Below are positions 39,140-47,840 of a DNA stretch of 64,000 nt, in pieces. How positions within the stretch are numbered: position 1 is the first letter of the stretch; every line of letters starts with the position of its first letter. The stretch comes from Aurantiochytrium sp. KH105 (taxonomy: Eukaryota; Sar; Bigyra; Thraustochytrida; Thraustochytriidae): positions 439,880-503,879 of the forward strand of contig BGKB01000005.1 in the NCBI GenBank assembly GCA_003116975.1, given 5' to 3'. The notes below the pieces were generated by a model. That model worked only from the letters and a program-made list of their open reading frames with translations. It did no database searches and had not been told where the DNA came from. The position numbers and the translations under genes are program-made.

Positions 39140-40675
39140 TTACAAGCGCGAGTCTTCGGGGAAGCCCTTGAGAGAGGCGCGCACGGCCTGCGTGGCCAAG
39201 ACCGACGAAGCGCCGCCCAGCACAGCGCCGTACTGGTACGTGCGCTGAAAGTTTTCGAGCTTGGACCCGAGACCTGTCTGCGTAAGCGCACGTCCGCCAA
39301 AGATCTGGATTGCGCCGTCATTCACCACGCGTGCGGCCTCGACCTGCTGATTTTTGAGAAGAGAGATCGCGCCAGAAAGCTTCTTGGTCTGCTCTTCGTA
39401 CGACATGTTATCCATCTTGTATGTGACGTTATCCATCAATGCCGACACCGAATCCACATATGCGCACATGGTCGCGAGACGCTCCTGGATTTGAGGCTGA
39501 TGAATCAGACGCTTGCCGAAGACCTTGCGGTTGTACGCCCACTTGTAGCACTCCTCAATGATGAGACGGCTCTGACGGTTGTTGCCGACAGCCATGGCCC
39601 AACGCTCGTGGTTAAAGTTAGCCATGGCCAACAAAAAGCCACCGCCTTCCTTGCCGAGCCGGTTGCTCACAGGAACCTTGGCATTCTCATAGGTAACGAG
39701 AGCAGTGTTGGCGACCGAGCTGTACGAGGTCTTGATGCGCTTCGTCGTTACTTCATCAGTACGCTCAACAAGGAGGAGCGAGAGACCACCATGGCCCTTG
39801 CCGCCCGTGCGTACCAAAGTAGTAAAGTAATCGGCCGGGTATCCACCCGTGATCCACTTCTTGAGGCCATTCACGACGTAGTGGCTGCCATCCGCCGAGA
39901 GCTTGGCCTCAGCGGTGGAGTTCGCCACATCGCTACCGGCGTAAGGGTCCGTGATGGCCAAGCAGATGCGCTTCTCGCCGCGCAAAACAGATGGCGCGAT
40001 GCGATTCACAAGCTCTGGGGAGCCAAAGTTCAAGAGGGGCGGAAGGCCGATCACACAGCCGCCAATGAGTCCATCCACGAGAGCGGTGCTGCCGCATCGC
40101 TTGAGCTCTTCGGAAACGACACGCTCAACCGAATGATCAAACTCCTCCGGCTTGATGCCGCCCGGGAGCTTGTCGACCATCTTGAGGTGCTCCCCTGGGC
40201 CCATGGACGCAGCAATGTAGCCAAAGTCGCCCATCTTCTGGAAAACCTCAAAGGGGTACTCGCCGGCCGCCTCCCATTCACTGACAAAGGGAATGATCTC
40301 ACGTTCAACGAACTCGCGGCACGCGCGGCGCACGCGCTGGTGTTTCTCCGTCTCGAAAGGCGAGATCCACTCGGCGTAAGGGACTGGGCTCAAGGCTCCG
40401 AGATCACGCGGCGGAGGGACCGTCTTGCCCTTGACCGTGCCAATCATCAGCTTCTCCTTGTACTGTTCCAAGACACTCAGCCTGTGGAGGCTGTAGAACT
40501 CCTCGGTGCAGTCAGTGCCGGCCACCTTGACGAGCAGGTGCTTCGATCCGGGGTGAAAGTTCATGAACATGCTCACGTCCAGAACCATGCCGTCAATCAC
40601 AAGCCAGGCGTCGCCCTCGGCATTGTGCTTTTCGACCTCGGCCATCTCAATCTCACGCATCTCCTTCTTGCCCAT
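39140..40675 (-). CDS. Cytochrome b5 / acyl-CoA dehydrogenase fusion, copy 1, with C-terminal SRL
   Basis: A 511-residue flavoprotein from the ATG at 40673-40675. A cytochrome b5-like domain (residues 5-83) carries the two haem-ligand histidines, His41 (MNFHPGSKHLL, with HPGS in place of HPGG) and His64 (YSLHRLS). The acyl-CoA dehydrogenase domain spans about 105-505. It has the flavin/substrate motif ITDPYAGSDV (241-250), KKWITGGYPADYF, and FNHERW with Glu357. That Glu is where isovaleryl-CoA and long-chain dehydrogenases keep their catalytic base; the alternative C-terminal Glu site reads LGG instead. The last residues SRL are a canonical peroxisomal PTS1 signal. Predicted role: peroxisomal alpha,beta-dehydrogenation of an acyl-CoA, with the b5 domain accepting electrons. 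It is a tandem paralogue of the gene at 41495-43030. Confidence 0.92.
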   Translation of the reverse strand: MGKKEMREIEMAEVEKHNAEGDAWLVIDGMVLDVSMFMNFHPGSKHLLVKVAGTDCTEEFYSLHRLSVLEQYKEKLMIGTVKGKTVPPPRDLGALSPVPYAEWISPFETEKHQRVRRACREFVEREIIPFVSEWEAAGEYPFEVFQKMGDFGYIAASMGPGEHLKMVDKLPGGIKPEEFDHSVERVVSEELKRCGSTALVDGLIGGCVIGLPPLLNFGSPELVNRIAPSVLRGEKRICLAITDPYAGSDVANSTAEAKLSADGSHYVVNGLKKWITGGYPADYFTTLVRTGGKGHGGLSLLLVERTDEVTTKRIKTSYSSVANTALVTYENAKVPVSNRLGKEGGGFLLAMANFNHERWAMAVGNNRQSRLIIEECYKWAYNRKVFGKRLIHQPQIQERLATMCAYVDSVSALMDNVTYKMDNMSYEEQTKKLSGAISLLKNQQVEAARVVNDGAIQIFGGRALTQTGLGSKLENFQRTYQYGAVLGGASSVLATQAVRASLKGFPEDSRL

Positions 40676-41494
40676 CTTGCCTCGAAATTAAATTTCCTTT
40701 CCTTTCCTTGCCTTTTCCTTTCTTTCGTCGTGACGACCACTGCGTCAAAGCCCAGGTGTCCGGGGTTTTCTTTGGTCTTGTCTTGTTGTCTTGCGGGTTT
40801 GCCGGCCGGTTCGCCAGCCATCCAGGGTCATCAGGGTAGGGTTGACGAATGAGTCCGATCAGCAGCGCCTGCGCGTGGACTAGGAGCGTGCTAGACGGCG
40901 GCTACTCACTGTCAGCCGCACCCTCGCACGGGCGCGCGCGCGAGGGAGGGAGGGAACGAGGAGGCGGCTGCGGCGAAGGGCGGAGTTCCGATCGTATGCC
41001 GCGCCAGCAGCCAGAAGCCAGGCTTTCGCAGACAGATCTGACGCTGCAGCTGCAGCTGACGGCGAGGGTGCCGTCGTATGAGGTGGGGCCGCGGATTTTG
41101 GACCGCACGATGTTGGCCTTGCGCGAGGGAACCAAGGGAATAGTAGTATGTGGAGAGAGGCCTCGAGAAAGTGACGAAAGGGCGATCACCCAGTTCTGAC
41201 CCGACTCCGGCTAAAGAGTCGAGGTAGACAGACGTGCGTGTGATTGACAAAAGTGCAGAGACATCAGAGAAGTTGCCAATTTCTTTAGTGGCATGGCCTT
41301 GAAACCATCCTCCCTTCGACTGCCGGCGCGAGCGTCACCAGGCCCCCAAATCTACGAGAATGAGGCGATTCCTTTGGAAAGCAAAACGTTGAAAGTAAAA
41401 TAACCCCTCAAGTGTTACACATTCATAATGAGCATGACAAGATTGAATCTTATAAGTTCTACAGACGACGAGAGAAGAGATAATTGGCCTCTAC
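40676..41494. other. Intergenic region between the tandem b5/ACAD genes
   Basis: About 820 bp holding the promoter of copy 1 and the 3' flank of copy 2. It is not alignable by eye with the sequence upstream of copy 2, so similarity of the tandem pair ends at the coding sequence. The part at 41230-41490 is AT-richer. No gene seen. Confidence 0.5.
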
Positions 41495-43030
41495 TTACAA
41501 GCGCGATTCTTCGGGAAAGCCCTTGAGAGAGGCGCGCACGGCCTGCGTGGCCAAGACCGACGAAGCGCCGCCCAGCACAGCGCCGTACTGGTACGTGCGC
41601 TGAAAGTTCTCGAGCTTGGATCCGAGACCCGTTTGTGTAAGCGCACGTCCACCAAAGATCTGGATCGCGCCGTCGTTCACCACACGCGAAGCCTCAACTT
41701 GTTGATTCTTCAAAAGGGAGATCGCACCAGAAAGCTTCGTGGTCTGCTCGGCATACGACATGTTGCACATCTTGTACGTGACATTGTCAATAAGCGCCGA
41801 AACCGAGTCCACATACGCGCACATGGTCGCGAGACGCTCCTGGATTTGAGGCTGATGAATGAGACGCTTGCCGAAGACCTTGCGGTTGTACGCCCACTTG
41901 TAGCACTCCTCAATGATGAGACGGTTCTGGCGGTTGCCACCGACGGCCATGCCCCAGCGCTCGTGGTTAAAGTTGGCCATCGCCAACAAAAAGCCACCGC
42001 CTTCCTTGCCCAAAAGGTTGCTGGCAGGCACCTTGACGTTCTCAAAGGTAATGAGCGAGGTTCCGGCAACGGAGCTGTACGAGGTCTTGATGCGCTTCGT
42101 CGTCACGCCTTCGGTGCGCTCAATGAGTAGAAGCGAGAGACCACCATGGCCCTTGCCGCCCGTGCGCACCAACGCCGTAAAGTAGTCTGCGTCGTAACCA
42201 CCCGTGATCCACTTCTTGAGGCCATTCACGACGTAGTGGCTGCCATCTGCCGAAAGCTTGGCCTCAGCGGTGGAGTTGGCCACATCGCTACCGGCGTAAG
42301 GGTCCGTGATGGCCAGGCAGATGCGCTTTTCACCGCGCAGGATAGCGGGTGCAACGCGCTGCACGAGCTCTGGGGAGCCAAAGTTCAAGACGGGCGGAAG
42401 GCCAATCACACAGCCTCCTCCAAGACCATCGACCAAGGCCCAGCTTCCGCATCGCTTCAGCTCTTCACCAACGACACGCTCGACAGAGTAGTCATAATCC
42501 TCCGGCTTGATGCCGCCCGGGAGCTTGTCGACCATCTTGAGGTGCGGGCCAGGACCCATCGATGCCGCAATGTAGCCAAAGTCGCCCATCTTCTTGATGA
42601 TTTCCTTGGGGAACTCGCCGGCCGCCTCCCATTCACTGACAAAGGGGATAATCTCGCGTTCAACGAACTCGCGGCACGCGCGACGCACGTTATGGTGTTT
42701 CTCCGTCTCGAAGGGCGAGATCCACTCGGCGTAAGGGACCGGGCTCAAGGCTCCGAGATCACGCGGCGGCGGGACCGTCTTGCCCTTGACCGTGCCAATC
42801 ATCAGCTTCTCCTTGTACTGTTCCAGGACACTCAGCCTGTGGAGGCTGTAGAACTCCTCGGTGCAGTCAGTGCCGGCCACCTTGACGAGCAGGTGCTTCG
42901 ATCCGGGGTGAAAGTTCATGAACATGCTCACGTCCAGAACCAAGCCGTCGATCACAAGCCAGGCGTCGCCCTCGGCATTGTGCTTTTCGACCTCGGCCAT
43001 CTCAATCTCGCGCATCTCCTTCTTGCCCAT
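41495..43030 (-). CDS. Cytochrome b5 / acyl-CoA dehydrogenase fusion, copy 2, with C-terminal SRL
   Basis: A 511-residue protein from the ATG at 43028-43030, the start that aligns with copy 1; the open frame extends further but without homology. It has the same architecture: b5-like domain with FHPGS and YSLHR histidines, flavin motif ITDPYAGSDV, catalytic-type Glu in NHERW and terminal EESRL (PTS1). By eye it differs from copy 1 at about 45 residues. The first 110 residues differ at only one (Leu for Met30), whereas the dehydrogenase core carries clusters of change such as GEFPKEIIKKM against GEYPFEVFQKM and YDADYFTA against YPADYFTT. Substitutions around the substrate side suggest the two may prefer different acyl chains; this is inference. 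Confidence 0.92.
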   Translation of the reverse strand: MGKKEMREIEMAEVEKHNAEGDAWLVIDGLVLDVSMFMNFHPGSKHLLVKVAGTDCTEEFYSLHRLSVLEQYKEKLMIGTVKGKTVPPPRDLGALSPVPYAEWISPFETEKHHNVRRACREFVEREIIPFVSEWEAAGEFPKEIIKKMGDFGYIAASMGPGPHLKMVDKLPGGIKPEDYDYSVERVVGEELKRCGSWALVDGLGGGCVIGLPPVLNFGSPELVQRVAPAILRGEKRICLAITDPYAGSDVANSTAEAKLSADGSHYVVNGLKKWITGGYDADYFTALVRTGGKGHGGLSLLLIERTEGVTTKRIKTSYSSVAGTSLITFENVKVPASNLLGKEGGGFLLAMANFNHERWGMAVGGNRQNRLIIEECYKWAYNRKVFGKRLIHQPQIQERLATMCAYVDSVSALIDNVTYKMCNMSYAEQTTKLSGAISLLKNQQVEASRVVNDGAIQIFGGRALTQTGLGSKLENFQRTYQYGAVLGGASSVLATQAVRASLKGFPEESRL

Positions 43031-43830
43031 CTTGCTCGTTTGCGTCCCTGCCTGACTGTCCTCGCGAATGCGTCTACCTCTGCGTCTCCTGCGACGGCGC
43101 TGGCGAGAAGACGATGACGCGGTTGACGATAGAGTTCTGCTCCGTCGCGCGCTCGGCCTGGCCGCGCCAAAGACCAGGCGCCGAGCCCTAAGGCCAGGTT
43201 TAGGCGAAACGCTACGGTAAGGCGGGGCGGGCCTGGCGTAATGTGCAATGTAACCCCGCCCAACCCAACCCAACCCGACCCATGCGCTGCTTGCTGCTGC
43301 TAATGCTAATGCTAATCCGCGGGCAAAGAAGACGGAAGGCGGCCATGGCCACGTCGTTGTGAGCGGAACAAGGCTGGCTGGCCTGCGACCGCGACGCGCG
43401 TCCAGAAGCCTAGTTTCGTGCGACGGAATCCATCGTTGCTAGGGAGATATGATTCCGATCTAGAGTAAACGAGGATATTCTGAAGCAGAGGAGGGCAGAG
43501 AGGATAAAATGGATCGGCGAGGATATGCTGCGCTGCGAATGGACAAAGGGCGCGGGGGCGGCGGGCGCAAGTGCAGGCGAAGCGGGCGCAAGTGGGGTGT
43601 GCCGGTGTGCAAGTGGACTATCGCGGGCGCAAGTGGAAAGTTTTGCTGTCGGCGGACCTCGACGCGCTGCAGGCGCTCAGCGTTGATCTAAACGCGGATA
43701 TCGCGGAGAGGATCGGCGGGCGAGGCGCGAGGGCGCGCAGGCGGAGAGCAGCGGCGACAGCAGCAGCATCAGCAGCAGCAGAAGCAGCAGCAGAAGCAGC
43801 GCGAGCGCGAAGCCCGGGAGCCCACGCACG
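43031..43830. other. Divergent promoter region of b5/ACAD copy 2 and the RPEL gene
   Basis: An 800-bp spacer with CCCAAC repeats near 43257-43280 and GCTAAT repeats near 43300-43316. A plus-strand frame at 43580-43730 translates to a protein-like stretch (DYRGRKWKVLLSADLDAL), but it is out of frame with the RPEL start and has no recognised homologue. It may be leader or chance. Confidence 0.45.
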
Positions 43831-45222
43831 ATGGGCAAGTCGAAAAAGTCGCGCGGGTCCCGATCAGGGGCCAAAAAGGCCGCTGCACAAAAGCAACAGC
43901 AGCAGCAGCAGCAGCAAAAGGAGCAGCAGGAAAAGGAACAGAGCGCCGTCGATGCTGATCCGCCCAAGGCGGAAGACTCAAAGCAAGAAGAGCCAGAGAC
44001 CCAAGCGCCCCAGGCCAAGGAAACTGTCGAAAAAGGCGTCGAGGAACAGGTGTCCTCTCAAGCCTCGGCCGCTGCCTCGGCTACGGAACAGAGCGACGAG
44101 AGTAAAAACCAAGCCACAGAGACATCTGAGGAAGATGGCAAAGAAGACACAAACAATGACAAGAATACCGATGCCGATGCTTTGGGCAAAAACGAGTCTG
44201 TCGAAGATGCAACCCCCAAAGATGACTCCAACGTCAGTACTGCTGCGGATACCGCTGATCCTGCTGCAGAAAGCGCTACGGAAGTTAATGCGCAAGACGA
44301 TGAAACGCGGGAGCAGACACGAAGCAAGCTCGATGACGCGCTGGGCAATCGTCCAGGTCGAGAAGTACTCGCCAAAGATGGCGTTCTGGGATCCAAACCA
44401 GGTGTCGCCGACAGCCTGCAGGCAACAGCACAAGAGCTTGATCAGAAACTCCGTCGCAGCTCGTTGGACCAAAGTCTGGCGCAGCGACCAGATCAAAACG
44501 CACTCGAGGAGAAGGGAGTCCTGAAAAAGGAAAATGTGAGTAATACGTTGGCGCAAACAGCGCAAGATCTCAAGCGCCAGCTCAGTCAAGACAAACTTGG
44601 CGGCCTGCTGGAGTCGCGGCCCGACATTGACGAGCTCAAGCGTCGTGGAATGCACTCTGGCCTCGAGGTCGCGCCCAGTCTCCAGGATCGTCGATCATCG
44701 CTCGAACGGCAGATCCATGCCGACAAGGTTGCGCGCAACATGGAAACGCGACCTGAAGCCTCTGAACTCGAACGCGCTGGCGTCCTTCCCGAGGGGTCTT
44801 TTGAGCAAGGTCTTGCTCCGGGTCTTGCGCGACCGAAGCGCGACCTCGAGCATCAGATGCGCCGAGACAGCGTCTCCCGCGGTCTGTCGTCGCGACCGGA
44901 GCCTGAAGAGCTCGCAGCCAAGGGCATTCTCCCCGAGTCATCGCCTTTGCAAGACGAACAGCCTACAGACAATTCGCGCGACGAAAACGTTTTGCGCTCG
45001 CGATTTGCGATTGCTCTTAAGGGCGCTCTGCACTTGGAAAAACTCGGCCTCATTGACGCGCAGCTCAAGGGGATTCTCAAGAATCTCATTTTCGATGAGG
45101 ACGAGCGCATCATGGCCGTTGTCGAGGTCTTCGAGACCGAACATGACGTCAACGACATGCTTGACGGCTTGCTTAATGTGCTGCGAGCCCACATCACCGG
45201 CATTATGACTGCTGCCGAGTGA
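43831..45222 (+). CDS. RPEL-repeat protein (predicted G-actin binder)
   Basis: A 463-residue protein from the ATG at 43831; an in-frame TGA lies upstream at 43684. The N-terminus is basic with a Gln run, then 130 acidic, disordered residues. Five RPEL motifs follow at about 167-186, 212-231, 256-275, 300-320 and 348-368. Each has the L...L..RP...EL...G(V/I)L pattern, for example GLSSRPEPEELAAKGILP. RPEL motifs bind G-actin in MRTF and Phactr proteins. A helical C-terminal module (about 385-455: FAIALKGALHLEKLGLIDAQ and onward) is conserved-looking but not recognised. There is no SAP or PP1-binding motif, so it is neither an MRTF nor clearly a Phactr. A role in sensing actin monomer is likely. 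Confidence 0.85.
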   Translation: MGKSKKSRGSRSGAKKAAAQKQQQQQQQQKEQQEKEQSAVDADPPKAEDSKQEEPETQAPQAKETVEKGVEEQVSSQASAAASATEQSDESKNQATETSEEDGKEDTNNDKNTDADALGKNESVEDATPKDDSNVSTAADTADPAAESATEVNAQDDETREQTRSKLDDALGNRPGREVLAKDGVLGSKPGVADSLQATAQELDQKLRRSSLDQSLAQRPDQNALEEKGVLKKENVSNTLAQTAQDLKRQLSQDKLGGLLESRPDIDELKRRGMHSGLEVAPSLQDRRSSLERQIHADKVARNMETRPEASELERAGVLPEGSFEQGLAPGLARPKRDLEHQMRRDSVSRGLSSRPEPEELAAKGILPESSPLQDEQPTDNSRDENVLRSRFAIALKGALHLEKLGLIDAQLKGILKNLIFDEDERIMAVVEVFETEHDVNDMLDGLLNVLRAHITGIMTAAE

Positions 45223-45243
45223 TAAAATAGCCTTCCATTGTCA

Positions 45244-45303
45244 TCCTCCTCCCTCCTCCTCCTCCTCCTCCTCCTCCTTTTCCTTCTTCCTCTTCTTCTT
45301 CGT
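45244..45303. repeat. CTC/CTT pyrimidine triplet repeat
   Basis: A (TCC)n run passing into TTC units just after the RPEL stop codon, probably within its 3' untranslated region. Confidence 0.8.
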
Positions 45304-45370
45304 TGTCTATGAAGAAGTCGGTACGTTTTTTTATAAACATTGTAAGAGCCTCTTGTATGTCATCTTTTGA

Positions 45371-45640
45371 TCCTTAGGCTATTTTTGGGTGAATCACGTG
45401 CCGGATGCCTTCATGCCCCAGGTCATGAATCTTGCCCCAAGCTGCGTGTTCACTGACACTGTCGAGCACGAGATCATGCGCGCGCTCGGATTCTACCACG
45501 AACAGAGTCGACCTGATCGCAATAACGTAGAACGTCACTGGGAGAACATTCAGGTGGAGAATCTCAGCAACTTCGAGATCGCGGATGGAATCGATAGCCG
45601 TGGTGTACCTTACGACCGTCACTCAGTGATGCACAACCAC
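45371..45640 (+). pseudogene. Astacin-family metalloprotease remnant lacking one zinc histidine
   Basis: After a TGA at 45368-45370 the frame encodes the catalytic core of an astacin: NLAPSCVFTDTVEHEIMRAL, then GFYHEQSRPDRNNVERHWEN, and PYDRHSVMH in place of the Met-turn PYDYxSIMHY. The zinc signature HExxHxxGxxH reads HEIMRALGFYH, so the second histidine is Arg. There is no ATG, signal peptide or propeptide in frame, and homology ends soon after the Met-turn. It is best read as a fragment of a dead gene. An isolated exon is less likely because the upstream DNA is the RPEL gene. Confidence 0.75.
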
Positions 45641-46265
45641 TCTACAGAAGTAGTAGAAGTGGTGATGGTGTTATTTATTTATCGAATCGTGCTTGTCATT
45701 GGATCTTGTGATCTTGTTCACTTTTCCGACCAGCCATTTTCGGAGAGAGGGGGGACATAATCCCTACGATTTGATTGTGTACCACGAGAATCACACATAT
45801 TCCTTGAGGCCGTGACCCTTCTCTGTGCGATGTCACAGTCAAATACATTCTTCTTTCACCTCAACCTTCTTCCCCTACATAGGCCTAGTACTACGATCTG
45901 TGTGGATAAAAAAAAAAAGAAAAAAGGGAGGTATTCAAATCTTTGTCTCTTGTTCCCAGGTATAGCAAAGTCACACTCCATGTTGAAAACGAAGAAATGA
46001 TCCATGACAGGCATCATCAGTGGACAAGACACCATATTGTAAGGATTCGTTGAAGAACGAGCAAAGGTTGGCAAGAAGCAAGAGGAAAAGGAAAGAAAGA
46101 AAACGAAAAAAAAAAGGGGGAAAAGGGGATGAAAGGTTCCGAAATACGCCTATCAAATAGGGCTACCACAATTAAGATGGCAGCCACGACGAAGAGGCAG
46201 TCTCGACGCCAAACAGGGAGTTCATCGTTCAGTCACGCAGTCGGTCGATCGATTTAATTAGAAAA
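45641..46265. other. Spacer with A-rich tracts
   Basis: The region between the astacin remnant and the NAC-alpha stop. Long A/G-rich runs lie near 45908-45930 and 46080-46130. No gene is supported. Confidence 0.5.
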
Positions 46266-46928
46266 TCACATCGTCAGCTCCATGATGGCGTTGACAACGT
46301 CGCCGTCGTTGGCCTTGAGGACCTTGGCAGCCTTGGCCTTGGAGACCTTGCCCTGCTCCATGACGAGAGAGACGTCCTTCTCGTCGAGGCCGGACATGTC
46401 GACCTCGCCGTCGTCGCCCTCGGCGTCAGCCTGGCCGGCCTCGCCGGCAGCGGCGGCCTCGCCACCCTCGGCGCCACCAGCAGCGGCCTTGCTCTGCGCC
46501 TGGAGAGCCTCCATCTGCTTCTGGAGCTCCTGGATCTTCTCCATGTTCATGGCGCCGTCGGGGCCGAACTGCTGGGCCGCGAGCTGCTGGGCGCGCGCCG
46601 CCGAGTCGTCCATGGTCGCCTCGCCAAAGACAATAAAGGTGTCCGAGTTGGGGGCGCGCATGACGTCCGGGCTCGCGATGGCGAAGACCTCGCCGGTCTT
46701 CTTCTTGATCGCGACGCGGTTCACGCCGGGGACGCTCTTGAGGCCGAGCTTCTGCACGGCCTTGCGCGCCTTCTTCTCGTTGCGGTTCGCGCGGCTCATG
46801 CCGGGCATGCCCTCGTCCTCCTCCTCCTCGCCGCCATTCTCCTCGCCGGCGACCTCCTCCTCCTGCTCCAGGGCGGCGGCCTCCTCCTCCGTCACCTCCT
46901 GCACCTTGGGCTCCTCCGCGGCCGCCAT
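46266..46928 (-). CDS. NACA: Nascent polypeptide-associated complex subunit alpha
   Basis: A 220-residue ribosome-associated chaperone subunit from the ATG at 46926-46928; the longer upstream frame is compositional. An acidic N-terminus precedes the NAC domain (about 45-110), with NRNEKKARKAVQKLGLKSVP and GVNRVAIKKKTGEVFAIASP, then the PDVMRAPNSDTFIVFGEA strand. A UBA domain closes the protein (about 177-220: GLDEKDVSLVMEQGKVSKAK, ending AIMELTM). Length and domain order are those of the family. With beta-NAC it shields nascent chains at the ribosome exit and prevents mistargeting to the ER. Codon use is strongly biased, as expected for an abundant protein. Confidence 0.95.
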   Translation of the reverse strand: MAAAEEPKVQEVTEEEAAALEQEEEVAGEENGGEEEEDEGMPGMSRANRNEKKARKAVQKLGLKSVPGVNRVAIKKKTGEVFAIASPDVMRAPNSDTFIVFGEATMDDSAARAQQLAAQQFGPDGAMNMEKIQELQKQMEALQAQSKAAAGGAEGGEAAAAGEAGQADAEGDDGEVDMSGLDEKDVSLVMEQGKVSKAKAAKVLKANDGDVVNAIMELTM

Positions 46929-47840
46929 CGTCCCGCTCCTGCTGCTGCTCCGCGCGCAAGGCTCCACGATCTTCTCCTCGCGGCCCTCTCCTTCTTCTTC
47001 TGCCCGCCGCCCTCCTCGCGCGCCTCCTCCCCGCCCTCCCCCGCCGCGCGCGCCCGCCGCCGCGCTTTCGCCCCGCCACGGTCGCAAACCGCCGCGCCGC
47101 CGCCCCGCCGCCACCACCGATTCGCAGCCGCACTTGCGCGCCGCCATAGGGCGCTTGCGCGCCGCCGAAAAGCGCTTGCGCGGCCCGATGGCGCACTTGC
47201 CGAGCCGCCGCGCCGCCGCCCGCGCCCCCCGCCCGCCACTGGGCCGCGCAGGGGGCAGAGGGGCCGCCCGCCGCCGCACGCCGCGGAGGGGCTTCGCCGC
47301 CAGGGGACGGGGATGATGGCCTGGAACGGGTACGGCACGGGGAGGGAACCAAAGGGGAATGGGCATGGAACGGAGGGGGAACAACGGATAGATGGGGGAG
47401 AGAGGGGGAGGAGAAGGGAGGAAGGGGGGAAGGGAGGGGAGAAAAGAGAGTCCATCTGCTTGGCTTTGTGCTGAGAATGCTTTGGTTTGAGGACAGCAGG
47501 CAGCCCGCACTCTCTCTCTCGCTCGTTTCCCGGCTAGTTTGGATCTGGCCTGCCTGACAGTGTTGGTTGGATTGTGGCGCACAAACACACCCGACACTGT
47601 GAATCAAATGAGACGGTTTGGACGCAGCGCAGCCTGACCTCGCTCGGAACGAATTGTCTTGCTAATTAGGCTGCCTAGCTGCGAAGCCTAGTTGGTGTTG
47701 TTTTCTTTGCAAAGGTGGAAAAAGAAACGTGCCAAGGAGGCAAGGTCAATCATCGATCGAGCTGCCTGACTGACGGCCTCCCTGTCTGACGGCCTCCTTG
47801 TCTGCCTGCCTGCCTGCGTGCGTGCAGAGCATCTCGCAGG
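46929..47840. other. Divergent promoter region of NAC-alpha and the TTLL gene
   Basis: About 910 bp. The first 370 bp are CpG-rich with GCGCCGCC runs, and 47390-47450 is a G/A-rich tract. CTGCCTGCCTGC-type repeats lie near 47775-47825. A compositional open frame extends NAC-alpha upstream but has no homology. No specific promoter element is identified. Confidence 0.5.

Noticed and set aside
39041-40852. 603-codon plus-strand frame over b5/ACAD copy 1, and a similar one at 42146-43117 over copy 2
   Set aside because: Antisense shadows of the biased dehydrogenase genes; no homology of their own.
43571-43830. Frame upstream of the RPEL gene encoding a plausible DYRGRKWKVLLSADLDAL stretch
   Set aside because: Out of frame with RPEL, continues into Arg/Ala-rich translation over the RPEL gene, no recognised homologue; kept only as a note in the spacer entry.
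46929-47597. N-terminal extension of the NAC-alpha frame
   Set aside because: Arg/Pro/Ala-rich with no NAC homology; the ATG at 46928 gives the usual family length.
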